64,000 bases of DNA from Enterococcus_C asini_A (GCF_031928785.1 NZ_JARQAL010000002.1), one strand, 5' to 3'. Shown: positions 44,032 through 52,177, numbered from the stretch's first letter. Made by a program: numbers and translations. The notes: generated by a model not told the origin, from the letters alone.

Positions 44032-44319
44032 TTAAAGGATAATCTGTTGGTCTTGTTCTTTAAAGCCGTAAATTGGCTTCACTTCGTTATGGGGCGTTTG
44101 TAAATAAAGGGACAGTCTGCGATGGGTCATTAAAATGGTCAATAAGTCTTTCATTGACAATGGGGCTGTGCGAATTTCGGAGATAAAAACCAAACCGATT
44201 TCTTGTTGCTGAATTCGGGTGATCGGCAACATACGCTGCTTGTGGTATTGGGCAATGCCTTGTAAGTTTTGCTTTTTTTGCGGTAAGGTTAAAGCGGTTA
44301 AAAGTTCGCTAGCTTTCAT
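44032..44319 (-). CDS. Hypothetical protein, second gene of the probable SOS operon
   Basis: 95 residues, basic, mostly helical. It begins MKASELLTALTLPQKKQNL, with a mid-protein strand GLVFISEIR, and ends GFKEQDQQIIL. No family recognised, no signal peptide or TM helix. The start ATG at 44319 shares its A with the stop of the upstream gene (TGATG) and has GGAGGGAG 6 nt before it, so translation is coupled. Its stop lies 14 bp from the edge of repeat copy 2. Confidence 0.7.
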   Translation of the reverse strand: MKASELLTALTLPQKKQNLQGIAQYHKQRMLPITRIQQQEIGLVFISEIRTAPLSMKDLLTILMTHRRLSLYLQTPHNEVKPIYGFKEQDQQIIL

Positions 44320-44594
44320 CAATGACTCCCTCCATTGCGACTAGGATAAGGACTTAACTCAAAGTCTACCATCAGTTGAGTTTTGCCAAAAAGTCGATAA
44401 CCCCTGACTATAAACTGTCCCCGAGCATTGACGTGACCCCAGATTATGGCTTTCATGCCCGGCTTTGCTTCTGAAAAGAAGTTTAAGACGTGACGCGCAA
44501 TTAAGCAATGCTCTTCTCCTAATTGAAAATAGACTAAGGGAGGATTCGTGGCAATCAGTTTGATTTTTTTGATTTGACCTTGTTTTGTTATCAT
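44319..44594 (-). CDS. Hypothetical protein, first gene of the probable SOS operon
   Basis: 91 residues, beta-rich. The strands LIATNPPLVYFQLG, GMKAIIWGHVNARGQFIVRGYRLF and LMVDFELS suggest a small OB-like or SH3-like barrel, which would suit nucleic-acid binding (inference). Family not recognised. ATG 44594 has AAGGAGG 8 nt upstream. The promoter is a near-ideal minus-strand TTTACA-17-TATAAT whose spacer contains a LexA-type palindrome, implying DNA-damage induction. Confidence 0.72.
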   Translation of the reverse strand: MITKQGQIKKIKLIATNPPLVYFQLGEEHCLIARHVLNFFSEAKPGMKAIIWGHVNARGQFIVRGYRLFGKTQLMVDFELSPYPSRNGGSH

Positions 44595-44641
44595 GGGGCC
44601 AACCTCCTTATAAATCCAGAAAACAGACTTTTGTTATCTTT

Positions 44642-44670
44642 ATTATACAAACAAACGTTCGTGTTGTAAA
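44642..44670 (-). promoter_or_regulatory. Promoter with SOS (LexA/DinR) box
   Basis: Minus strand: TTTACA (44670-44665), 17-bp spacer, TATAAT (44647-44642). The spacer holds CGAACGTTTGTTTG (44661-44648), matching the Gram-positive LexA palindrome CGAAC-N4-GTTYG. An alternative reading is a PurBox-like ACGAACG related to the neighbouring xpt and pur control regions. Confidence 0.65.
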
Positions 44671-44715
44671 GTTTCAATTAAGGAAGTAAAATCCTGAAAA
44701 AATGATGAAAATCTG

Positions 44716-44744
44716 TTGCGACTTTTCAGGGAGGGTGTTATACT
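44716..44744 (+). promoter_or_regulatory. xpt-pbuX promoter
   Basis: TTGCGA (44716-44721), 17-bp spacer, TATACT (44739-44744) with extended -10 TG. Confidence 0.8.
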
Positions 44745-44789
44745 TTCCATCATAAATACCTGCCTAATTTGCGGGAAATATTGGATACT

Positions 44790-44853
44790 GCTTATATATC
44801 GTCGTAATTGGTCGACAGTCTCTACCCGATACCGTAAATATCGGACTATAAGC
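44790..44853 (+). promoter_or_regulatory. Purine riboswitch aptamer, guanine-type
   Basis: P1 is GCTTATA (44790-44796) paired with TATAAGC (44847-44853). P2 lies around GTCG...CGAC, J2/3 is AGTCTCTACC, and P3 is CCGAT/ATCGG with the conserved ACCGTAAAT loop. J3/1 is GGACTAT: a C at the specificity position indicates guanine/hypoxanthine rather than adenine. An intrinsic terminator follows 10 nt later. Confidence 0.93.
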
Positions 44854-44862
44854 AAAAACGTG

Positions 44863-44909
44863 CACAGACACTTTTTTGCGACCCGTAAAAAGTGAATCTG
44901 TGTTTTTTT
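44863..44909 (+). terminator. Riboswitch-controlled terminator
   Basis: CACAGA...ACTTTTT pairs with AAAAAGT...TCTGTG, followed by T7 (44903-44909). It is the expression platform that stops transcription when guanine is bound. Confidence 0.88.
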
Positions 44910-44933
44910 ATAAATAATGAAGGAGTGTCAAAA

Positions 44934-45515
44934 ATGAAGGAATTAACAGAACGCATTAAAGCGGATGGCCGCGTTTTAGGCGAAGGTGTCTTGAAAGTGG
45001 ATAGTTTTGTGACCCACCAAGTAGACCCAGTTTTAATGGAACAAATCGGCCGGGCTTTTGCCAAAGTCTTTGCGGAAGCGAAAATCACCAAAGTAGTGAC
45101 TATTGAAGCATCAGGAATTGCTCCAGCTTTGTATGCGGCCCAATATTTACAAGTCCCCATGGTTTTTGCTAGAAAATCTAAAAGTTTAACCATGAATGAA
45201 GAATTACTAACTGCAGACGTTTATTCCTTTACTAAACAAGTTACGAGCACGATTTCCATCTCGCGGAAGTTCTTATCCGAAGAAGACAATGTGCTAATTG
45301 TGGATGATTTCTTAGCCAACGGTCAAGCGGCCAAAGGATTAATCGAATTGTGTCGCCAAGCCGGCGCTCACGTGGAAGGAATCGGCATTGTAATCGAAAA
45401 ATCCTTCCAAGATGGTCGGGAATTGTTAGAACAAATGGGCTTAAAAGTGGTCTCATTAGCTCGAATTAAATCATTGTCAGCGGGGAACGTGGAGTTTTTG
45501 GAGGAGGATGCGTAA
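44934..45515 (+). CDS. xpt: Xanthine phosphoribosyltransferase
   Basis: Salvages xanthine to XMP with PRPP; 193 residues, the B. subtilis Xpt length. The PRPP-binding loop is VLIVDDFLANGQAAKGL, and the N terminus has GRVLGEGVLKVDSFVTHQVDP, typical of Xpt. The frame is open from 44892 but that start lies in the terminator hairpin; ATG 44934 has AAGGAG 9 nt upstream. It is controlled by the purine riboswitch and co-transcribed with pbuX, whose GTG follows the xpt stop directly. Confidence 0.96.
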   Translation: MKELTERIKADGRVLGEGVLKVDSFVTHQVDPVLMEQIGRAFAKVFAEAKITKVVTIEASGIAPALYAAQYLQVPMVFARKSKSLTMNEELLTADVYSFTKQVTSTISISRKFLSEEDNVLIVDDFLANGQAAKGLIELCRQAGAHVEGIGIVIEKSFQDGRELLEQMGLKVVSLARIKSLSAGNVEFLEEDA

Positions 45516-46823
45516 GTGAAGGAAAATCAGACAGGAAAAGCAGCCGTACTAGGTTTGCAACATTTATTGGCTATGTACGCCGGAGCTGTGGCGGTACCTT
45601 TATTAATTGGCACAGGCTTAGGCTTTAACGAAACTCAAATGACCTATTTGATTTCCATTGATATTTTTATGTGTGGCATTGCTACACTGTTGCAATTGAC
45701 GGTGAATAAATTTTTCGGTATCGGCTTACCCGTTGTCTTAGGCTGTGCCATTCAAGCGGTAGCTCCTCTGATTTTAATTGGTAGTGACAAAGGGGTCGGC
45801 GCTATGTACGGCTCGATTATTGCGGCAGGGGTTTTCGTAGTATTAATCGCGGGCGTCTTTTCCAAAATTAAAAAATTATTCCCACCACTAGTGACCGGCA
45901 CAGTAATTACAGTCATCGGATTGACCTTAATTCCCGTTGCCATTACAAAAATGGGCGGTGGGGATGCGACTGCAACAAGCTTTGGGGATCCGAATAATTT
46001 GATTTTGGCCTTTGTAACCATCGCTTTAATCATCGGCGTGCAAGTCTTTGCCAAAGGATTTATCCGTTCGATTTCAGTGCTGATTGGTTTAGTCGGCGGT
46101 AGTTTGTTGGCTTATTTTATGGGTATGATGGACTTTGCGGCCATTGGTCATGCACCGGTATTTCACGTGCCACAACCTTTTTACTTTGGGAAACCGACCT
46201 TTGATATTTGGTCGATTTTATTGATGATTATCATTTCCATTGTCAGCATGGTGGAATCCACTGGGGTGTACTTCGCATTAGGCGACATCGTGGGCAAACC
46301 GATTAAAGAAGATGATCTGAAGCGAGGCTATCGAGCAGAAGGCTTGGCAGTAGTTCTCGGCGGAATTTTCAATACCTTTCCTTACACTGGTTTTTCTCAA
46401 AATGTTGGTTTGGTACAACTTTCTGGTATTAAAACGAAAAAACCAATTTATTTTTCGGCGGCCTTCTTAATCATTCTGGGGCTATTTCCTAAGATCGGTG
46501 CTTTGGCTCAAATCATTCCAGAACCTGTTTTAGGCGGGGGCATGTTGATTATGTTTGGCAGTGTGGCGGTGCAAGGAATGCGCATGCTATCCAAAACTGA
46601 CTTTACCAATGATAAGAACTTATTGATCATTGCGGTATCTTTAGGTTTCGGATTGGGCTTTAACGTTATGCCCCAACTTTTCGGCAAAATGCCTGAAACT
46701 TTGCAAATGTTTACGGGAAATGGCATTGTGATGAGTTCTCTTGCGGCGATTGTTTTGAATTTGATTTTTAATGGAGTGAAGGAAGAAGTCGTTTTAGAAG
46801 ATCGGCAAACAGAAACAATCTAG
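45516..46823 (+). CDS. pbuX: Xanthine permease (NCS2 family)
   Basis: 435-residue nucleobase:cation symporter with about 12-14 TM segments. It carries the NCS2 features QHLLAMYAGAVAVPLLIG near the N terminus and the TM8-10 substrate region MVESTGVYFALGDIVG...FNTFPYTGFSQNVGLVQLSG. It takes up xanthine for the co-encoded Xpt. The GTG at 45516 has GGAGGAGGA upstream inside xpt, so translation is coupled. A terminator follows at 46826. Confidence 0.95.
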   Translation: MKENQTGKAAVLGLQHLLAMYAGAVAVPLLIGTGLGFNETQMTYLISIDIFMCGIATLLQLTVNKFFGIGLPVVLGCAIQAVAPLILIGSDKGVGAMYGSIIAAGVFVVLIAGVFSKIKKLFPPLVTGTVITVIGLTLIPVAITKMGGGDATATSFGDPNNLILAFVTIALIIGVQVFAKGFIRSISVLIGLVGGSLLAYFMGMMDFAAIGHAPVFHVPQPFYFGKPTFDIWSILLMIIISIVSMVESTGVYFALGDIVGKPIKEDDLKRGYRAEGLAVVLGGIFNTFPYTGFSQNVGLVQLSGIKTKKPIYFSAAFLIILGLFPKIGALAQIIPEPVLGGGMLIMFGSVAVQGMRMLSKTDFTNDKNLLIIAVSLGFGLGFNVMPQLFGKMPETLQMFTGNGIVMSSLAAIVLNLIFNGVKEEVVLEDRQTETI

Positions 46824-46825
46824 AT

Positions 46826-46857
46826 AAAAAACTGTCAGGAAACTGGCAGTTTTTTTG
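46826..46857 (+). terminator. Terminator of xpt-pbuX
   Basis: AAAAACTGTC pairs with GGCAGTTTTT (one G-T pair), then T-run. Confidence 0.88.
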
Positions 46858-46895
46858 TAGACTGTGATTGTCTTTCTAAACAGTTCTTAAAGTTC

Positions 46896-46996
46896 TTGAC
46901 AAAGAAAATGTATTCGGATAAAAGACGAATATTAAATGTAATATTGATTTTATCATTCGACATTCCTTTGACACTTTTCTTTTCCATTGCTAAAAT
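46896..46996 (+). promoter_or_regulatory. purE promoters and PurBox-like pair
   Basis: Two candidate promoters: TTGACA-17-TAAAAG (46896-46924) and TTGACA-17-TAAAAT (46968-46996). Between them lie ACGAATATTA (46925-46934) and an opposed TTCG (46956-46959), with cores 26 nt apart. This resembles the PurR PurBox pairs (ACGAACATTA) of Bacillus-type pur operons. Confidence 0.7.
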
Positions 46997-47051
46997 AAAA
47001 GCAAATCAATGAGCTTAAGGGCTAACAGCCTGAGCACAAAGGAGTAAAGGA

Positions 47052-47540
47052 ATGGAAGCACAAGTGGCAGTCATCATGGGTAGCACTTCTGATTGGGAGA
47101 CGATGCAATATGCCTGTGAAAGTTTGGATGAATTAGGAATTTCTTATGTAAAAAAGGTGGTGTCTGCCCACCGAACCCCGGATTTAATGTTTGAATTTGC
47201 GGAAACTGCCCGAGACAAAGGCTTGAAAGTCATTATCGCAGGTGCTGGAGGAGCAGCCCATTTGCCGGGAATGGTAGCGGCGAAAACCACATTGCCGGTA
47301 ATCGGTGTGCCGGTGCAATCCCGAACATTAAATGGCTTGGATTCATTGTTGTCCATCGTGCAAATGCCTGGGGGAGTACCGGTGGCCACCACTGCCATTG
47401 GAAAAGCTGGCGCAACCAACGCCGGGCTACTTGCGGCGCAGATGCTTTCCATGTATGATTTAGATATTGCGCAGCGTCTTACCAGAAAGCGGGAAGAAAT
47501 GCGCCAAACCGTAATGGAAAGTAGTGATCAACTTGGTTAA
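47052..47540 (+). CDS. purE: N5-carboxyaminoimidazole ribonucleotide mutase
   Basis: Class I PurE, 162 residues, converting N5-CAIR to CAIR in de novo purine synthesis. The N-terminal motif MGSTSDWETM and SAHRTPDLM bind the nucleotide, and GAGGAAHLPGMVA is the active-site loop containing the catalytic His. ATG 47052 has AAAGGAG. It is the first gene of the purEKB block; the purK start overlaps its end by 17 bp. Confidence 0.97.
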   Translation: MEAQVAVIMGSTSDWETMQYACESLDELGISYVKKVVSAHRTPDLMFEFAETARDKGLKVIIAGAGGAAHLPGMVAAKTTLPVIGVPVQSRTLNGLDSLLSIVQMPGGVPVATTAIGKAGATNAGLLAAQMLSMYDLDIAQRLTRKREEMRQTVMESSDQLG

Positions 47541-48651
47541 GGCATTAAAACCTGGTGCTGTCATTGGCATCGTAGGCGGGGGACAATTAGGACGAATGAT
47601 GGCCATTAGCGCCAAAGAAATGGGTTTTCGAGTAGGAGTTTTGGATCCCACAGAAGATTGCCCGGCAGCTCAAGTGGCGGACTGGCATATTGTGGCGGCC
47701 TATGAAGATATTTTGGCTTTAGGAGAATTGGCCAAACGCTGTGAAGTCATCACCTATGAATTTGAAAATGTTAGTGTGGAAGCATTAAATAATATTTTGC
47801 CTTTTGCCAATGTGCCTCAAGGAACGGATTTATTGGCAATTACCCAAGACCGTTTATTGGAAAAGAGCTTTTTAGAAGACAATAATGTGGTGATTGCCCC
47901 TTATGAAGTGGTAATCAATCCGACCGATATTCAAGATGCCATTGATCGTATTGGTTTTCCTTGTGTTTTGAAAACCACTCGGGGAGGCTATGATGGCAAA
48001 GGACAATACGTTTTATACAGCACAGCTGACTTAGCGCCTTCCATGAATTTACTGCGAGAAGGCACTTGTGAATTGGAAGCCTGGATTCCTTTTGAAAAGG
48101 AACTGTCGGTGATGGTAGCGGGTAATGGAGAAACGTATACCACTTTTCCAGTAGTGGAAAATATCCACCGAAACAATATTTTACATGAAACCATCGCGCC
48201 CGCTCGAGTGGCTCCAGAAGTGGCGGAAGAAGCGGCACGAATTGCCAAACAAATCGCCCAAGCGCTAGATTTACGGGGCTGTTTGGCCATTGAGATGTTT
48301 TTGACGAAAGCTGGTGGCATTTACGTCAATGAACTAGCACCTCGGCCTCATAATTCTGGTCATTATACCATTGAAGCTTGTAATCTGAGCCAATTTGATG
48401 CCCACATTCGAGGAATTTGTGGCTGGCCGTTGCCAAAAGTGAAATTGCTAAATGAAGCGGTGATGGTCAATATTCTAGGGGAACACTTAGAAGAAACCTA
48501 TGATTTGATTGAGTTGAAGCCAAACTGGCAATTCCATTATTACGGCAAAAAAGAAGCAAAAACCGGACGTAAAATGGGGCATATCACCATTTTGACGAAT
48601 GATATGTATGAAACGTTAGAAGAAATCTACCAGACCGGAATCTGGGATTAA
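47524..48651 (+). CDS. purK: N5-carboxyaminoimidazole ribonucleotide synthase
   Basis: ATP-grasp enzyme making N5-CAIR from AIR, bicarbonate and ATP; 375 residues. It begins with the dinucleotide-like GIVGGGQLGRMMAISA. The ATP-grasp core includes CVLKTTRGGYDGKGQYV and FLTKAGGIYVNELAPRPHNSGH with metal-binding Glu/Asn. The GTG at 47524 is inside purE, and TTG 47533 is an alternative start; neither has an ideal site, so translational coupling to purE is likely. Confidence 0.96.
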   Translation: MINLVKALKPGAVIGIVGGGQLGRMMAISAKEMGFRVGVLDPTEDCPAAQVADWHIVAAYEDILALGELAKRCEVITYEFENVSVEALNNILPFANVPQGTDLLAITQDRLLEKSFLEDNNVVIAPYEVVINPTDIQDAIDRIGFPCVLKTTRGGYDGKGQYVLYSTADLAPSMNLLREGTCELEAWIPFEKELSVMVAGNGETYTTFPVVENIHRNNILHETIAPARVAPEVAEEAARIAKQIAQALDLRGCLAIEMFLTKAGGIYVNELAPRPHNSGHYTIEACNLSQFDAHIRGICGWPLPKVKLLNEAVMVNILGEHLEETYDLIELKPNWQFHYYGKKEAKTGRKMGHITILTNDMYETLEEIYQTGIWD

Positions 48652-48664
48652 AAGGAGAACTGGC

Positions 48665-49963
48665 ATGTTAGAACGTTATTCACGACCTGAAATGAGCAGT
48701 ATTTGGACTGATCAAAATCGTTACCAAGCGTGGTTAGAAGTGGAAATTTTAGCCGATGAAGCCTGGGCGGAACTAGGGGAAATCCCCAAAGCAGATGTGG
48801 CGAAAATTCGGGAAAAAGCGACATTTTCCATTGACCGAATTTTAGAAATTGAAGAATCCACTCGCCACGATGTAGTAGCCTTTACCCGGGCAGTTTCCGA
48901 GTCTTTAGGCGAAGAACGAAAATGGGTGCATTATGGTTTGACCAGTACCGATGTGGTGGACACAGCTTACGGTTATTTATTAAAACAAGCCAACGATGTT
49001 TTACGAAAAGATTTGCAAAACTTTTTAGAAATCATCGCAAATAAAGCCAAAGAACACAAATACACCGTCTGCATGGGACGAACTCACGGGGTTCACGCTG
49101 AACCGACTACATTTGGTTTGAAATTGGCCACTTGGTATTCCGAAATGAAACGCAATATCGAACGGTTTGAACATGCGGCTCGTGGCGTGGAAGCCGGCAA
49201 AATCTCTGGTGCAGTGGGGACCTTTGCCAATATCCCACCGTTTATCGAAGAATATGTCTGTGACAAACTTGGCATTAGGGCCCAAGAAATTTCTACTCAA
49301 GTCTTGCCTCGGGATTTACACGCGGAATATTTTGCCGCTTTGGCATTGATTGCCACGTCGATTGAACGTTTTGCTACTGAAATTCGTGGGTTGCAAAAAT
49401 CTGAAACTCGAGAAGTGGAAGAATACTTTGCCAAAGGACAAAAAGGTTCTTCGGCGATGCCTCATAAACGCAACCCAATCGGTTCCGAAAATATGTGTGG
49501 CTTGGCTCGGGTGGTTAGAGGCCATATGTTAACGGCTTATGAAGATGTGCCATTGTGGCATGAACGGGATATTTCCCATTCTTCAGCAGAGCGGATTATC
49601 GTTCCCGACACTACGATTTTGTTAAACTATATGTTGAATCGCTTTGGCAATATCGTCAAAAACTTGACGGTCTTCCCGGAAAATATGAAACGGAATATGA
49701 ACGCGACGTTTGGTTTGATTTACAGCCAACGAGTGATGTTGAAATTAATCGACAAAGGCATGACCAGAGAAGCTGCTTATGATTTGGTTCAGCCTAAAAC
49801 AGCCTTTGCTTGGGATCATCAAACAGCATTTAGACCGTTACTGGAAGAAGACGAACAGATTACTGCTGTTTTAAGTAAAGAAGACATTGACGAAGCCTTT
49901 GATTACAACTATCATTTACGCAATGTGGATGAGATTTTTGCTCGAATTGGCTTAGGTGAATAA
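48665..49963 (+). CDS. purB: Adenylosuccinate lyase
   Basis: Fumarase-superfamily enzyme acting twice in the pathway, on SAICAR and on adenylosuccinate; 432 residues, homotetrameric in the family. The signature GSSAMPHKRNPIGSENM (about 260-276) contains the flexible catalytic-serine loop. TSTDVVDTA and GRTHGVHAEPTTFG carry the active-site His residues. ATG 48665 has AAAAGGAG. It is the last gene of the first pur block, ended by a hairpin at 49984. Confidence 0.97.
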   Translation: MLERYSRPEMSSIWTDQNRYQAWLEVEILADEAWAELGEIPKADVAKIREKATFSIDRILEIEESTRHDVVAFTRAVSESLGEERKWVHYGLTSTDVVDTAYGYLLKQANDVLRKDLQNFLEIIANKAKEHKYTVCMGRTHGVHAEPTTFGLKLATWYSEMKRNIERFEHAARGVEAGKISGAVGTFANIPPFIEEYVCDKLGIRAQEISTQVLPRDLHAEYFAALALIATSIERFATEIRGLQKSETREVEEYFAKGQKGSSAMPHKRNPIGSENMCGLARVVRGHMLTAYEDVPLWHERDISHSSAERIIVPDTTILLNYMLNRFGNIVKNLTVFPENMKRNMNATFGLIYSQRVMLKLIDKGMTREAAYDLVQPKTAFAWDHQTAFRPLLEEDEQITAVLSKEDIDEAFDYNYHLRNVDEIFARIGLGE

Positions 49964-49983
49964 AAAATCAGAAATCAGAAATC

Positions 49984-50014
49984 AGCCAGGCCCACAATGG
50001 TCTGGCTTTTCTTT
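49984..50014 (+). terminator. Terminator of purEKB
   Basis: AGCCAG (49984-49989) pairs with CTGGCT (50002-50007), with partial inner pairing (CC/GG), then TTTTCTTTT. Preceded by a three-fold ATCAG repeat. Confidence 0.75.
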
Positions 50015-50029
50015 TAAGAGGAGTTTGTG

Positions 50030-50488
50030 ATGAATGATGTAAAAGCTTTTTGGCAAAGATATCTCAGCACTGTAGATAAAGCACAGACGCAAGAGTATAA
50101 AGAGTGTTTTTTCTTTGGCTACAACGAAGAACTGGCCGCTTCTTTATTGGAGCTGGTGCTTTCCCGTCAAAAAACTGGGACTACTTCTAGCTATTTGGCA
50201 TATGAATACGCCAATGAAGAACTACCAAAAGCAGGTGATTTGTCCATTGTGACCACCTGGGATGGGGTACCCAAATGTGTGATTGAAACGACTAGAGTGG
50301 AAATTCTACCTTTTAATGAAATGACCTTTGAATTGTGCTCTCTAGAAGGAGAAGATGAAAATTTAGCTTCTTGGCAAGAAAATCACCGTCAAGCTTTTCA
50401 ATTAAGCGGCGCAGAAGAAGGCTTTGTCTTTAGTGAAGAGATGTTGGTGGTTTTTGAAGTTTTTTCTGTAGTGTATCAAGAAAATTAA
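50030..50488 (+). CDS. ASCH-domain protein
   Basis: 152 residues, acidic, cytosolic. The central beta-barrel has SLLELVLSRQKTGTTSSYLAY and GDLSIVTTWDGVPKCVIETTRVEILPFNEM, which fit the ASCH (PUA-like) fold with its RxKxxT-type pocket. Family members bind RNA or modified nucleosides; the E. coli relative YqfB hydrolyses N4-acetylcytidine. ATG 50030 has AAGAGGAG 6 nt upstream. It lies between the two pur blocks and is bounded by terminators. Whether it acts on nucleosides here is inference. Confidence 0.82.
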   Translation: MNDVKAFWQRYLSTVDKAQTQEYKECFFFGYNEELAASLLELVLSRQKTGTTSSYLAYEYANEELPKAGDLSIVTTWDGVPKCVIETTRVEILPFNEMTFELCSLEGEDENLASWQENHRQAFQLSGAEEGFVFSEEMLVVFEVFSVVYQEN

Positions 50489-50530
50489 AAAAAGCTTTGC
50501 CGTAAGTTAAAACTTGTGGCAAAGCTTTTT
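50486..50530. terminator. Bidirectional terminator after the ASCH gene
   Basis: AAAAAAGCTTTGCC pairs with GGCAAAAGCTTTTT (one bulged base). It stands between convergent genes. Confidence 0.88.
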
Positions 50531-50536
50531 GATTTA

Positions 50537-50911
50537 TTAAGCATAGAGGACTTGATGATAAGTGGGAGCCAGCTCTTGACGCAAGGCGTGTAAGAGAGCT
50601 TCCACAAAGGAAAAGTCCCGTTCTTCAAAATTGAAGTACACTTTAAAGTGGTAACGATTTTTAAAGAGATGTTGCTCGTGGGTTTGGGTGATTACCAACT
50701 CATCATTGTGTTGGTTGCGGTATTGCAAGGTTCGCTTGCGACATTCCACGGGATGTCGGTGCATTTTAAGCTTGTGCAAAGTATAAAAAGAGCGGTTCTT
50801 ATTTTGGCGATAGACTTCTGCCACTGCTAAAAGGTCATTAAGCAACTGCCGTTTGTCTTCTGGAGAAAGGGCACTTAAAAAACTTTCAATGGTTACTGAT
50901 TTTTCTAGCAT
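50537..50911 (-). CDS. Hypothetical protein, 124 aa
   Basis: Soluble, histidine- and arginine-rich, alpha/beta protein. It has a helical N-terminal part (TIESFLSALSPEDKRQLLNDLLAVAEVY) and a C-terminal part with alternating strands (HFKVYFNFEERDFSFVEALLHALRQEL). No family recognised. ATG 50911 has AGGAGG 8 nt upstream on the minus strand, a strong argument that the gene is real. It is monocistronic and divergent from the KDG-type kinase gene. Confidence 0.72.
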   Translation of the reverse strand: MLEKSVTIESFLSALSPEDKRQLLNDLLAVAEVYRQNKNRSFYTLHKLKMHRHPVECRKRTLQYRNQHNDELVITQTHEQHLFKNRYHFKVYFNFEERDFSFVEALLHALRQELAPTYHQVLYA

Positions 50912-50970
50912 ACGAAAATCCTCCTAAGCTTTCACCTTTACAATGGTAATATAACAGAAAAAAAGCCGTT

Positions 50971-51031
50971 TGTAAACGCTTCATGAAAGGATCAAGAAAT
51001 TTTAGTCCAGTTATTTCCTTTGTGCTATACT
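50971..51031 (+). promoter_or_regulatory. Promoter region of the KDG-type kinase gene with cre-like site
   Basis: The extended -10 TGCTATACT ends at 51031 with a weak -35 TTAGTC at 51002-51007. Upstream, TGTAAACGCTTCAT (50971-50984) resembles a CcpA cre site but misfits the last two consensus positions. Confidence 0.4.
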
Positions 51032-51069
51032 ACTAAAGGTAGTGAAGAGATTTAAGGAGATGTTTTTGA

Positions 51070-52092
51070 ATGAAAGTTTTAACTTTCGGTGAAATGATGT
51101 TGCGCTTGAAACCAGAAGCCAATGAGCGGATTTTACAAGCGAATTCTTTTGAGGCGGCCTATGGTGGTGCTGAGGCGAATGTGGCGGTGTCTTTGGCTTT
51201 ATTAGGCAATGACAGTCAATACTTGAGTAAATTCCCTGATAATTTACTAGGGGATGCGGCGGTAGGCACTTTGCGACGTTACGGTGTAGATGCAAGTAAA
51301 GTTTTACGAGGAGCAGGCCGCCTAGGAATTTATTTCTTTGAAAAAGGTGCCAGTGTTCGTTCAACTAACGTGGTCTATGACCGAAAAGATAGTGCCTTGG
51401 CGAAAGTTAAGGCCAGTGAATTTGACTGGGAAAACTTGCTACAAGACGTGGGGATGTTTTATTTTTCCGGGATTACGCCGGCAATTTCCCCAGAAACGGA
51501 ACAAGCGGTAGTGGATGCTTGTGAATATTGTGTGGCCCATGAGATTCCTGTAGTCTGTGATTTGAACTATCGTGGGAAAATGTGGTCTGCGAAGACGGCT
51601 CAAAAAGTTATGGATCGCTTAATGCACTATGTATCCATTTGTATCGCCAACGACGAAGACTTTGAAGCGGCTCTAGGAATTAAAGCCTTCGATGGTAATA
51701 TGGCAACTGGCATCAGCCAAAAAGAAAGCTTTAAAAAAGGAATGCTAGAAGTGACACGACGCTATCCTCGTTGCCAAACCGTAGCCAGTGTCTTGCGAGA
51801 CATTCATTCAGTGGAAGACAGCCGTTGGATGGGCTTGTTATTGCAAAATGGTGAATTTAGTGAAAGCCCCGTCTATCAAATGCACGTGATGGAAGGGGTA
51901 GCAGCTGGGGATGCCTTTGGTGCGGGATTGGTTCATGGTGTGTTGCATGAATTTGACGACCAAGAAATGATTAACTTTGCCATTGCAGCAAGTGTGCTGA
52001 AATTAACCATTCAAGGGGATTTGAATTTGGTCTCTGAAAGTGAAATCCGCAATGTGATGCAAGCAGGTGGCGGAGCAAGTTTGAATCGGTAA
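51070..52092 (+). CDS. kdgK: PfkB-family sugar kinase, 2-dehydro-3-deoxygluconokinase-like
   Basis: Ribokinase-fold enzyme, 340 residues. It begins VLTFGEMMLRLKPEANERILQ, with the substrate-site YGGAEANVAVSLALLG typical of KDG kinases. The C-terminal PfkB signature AAGDAFGAG contains catalytic D281. It would phosphorylate 2-keto-3-deoxygluconate to KDPG in hexuronate breakdown, yet no KDPG aldolase or uronate genes are nearby, so the true substrate is uncertain (2-ketogluconate or another sugar acid is possible). ATG 51070 has AAGGAGAT. It interrupts the pur gene order. Confidence 0.8.
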   Translation: MKVLTFGEMMLRLKPEANERILQANSFEAAYGGAEANVAVSLALLGNDSQYLSKFPDNLLGDAAVGTLRRYGVDASKVLRGAGRLGIYFFEKGASVRSTNVVYDRKDSALAKVKASEFDWENLLQDVGMFYFSGITPAISPETEQAVVDACEYCVAHEIPVVCDLNYRGKMWSAKTAQKVMDRLMHYVSICIANDEDFEAALGIKAFDGNMATGISQKESFKKGMLEVTRRYPRCQTVASVLRDIHSVEDSRWMGLLLQNGEFSESPVYQMHVMEGVAAGDAFGAGLVHGVLHEFDDQEMINFAIAASVLKLTIQGDLNLVSESEIRNVMQAGGGASLNR

Positions 52093-52177
52093 GGAAAATC
52101 TTGTACCAAAGTGGGATGTGCGTACCTTACTTTGTTCAATCTTGAAAAATGTTTGTCGAAAATAAGTGATAGAAAGT

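Noticed and set aside
49967..49985. Triple ATCAG(AA) repeat after purB, considered as a CRISPR-like or variable repeat
   Set aside because: Only three 5-7-bp units leading into a terminator stem; no spacers and no cas genes in the window.
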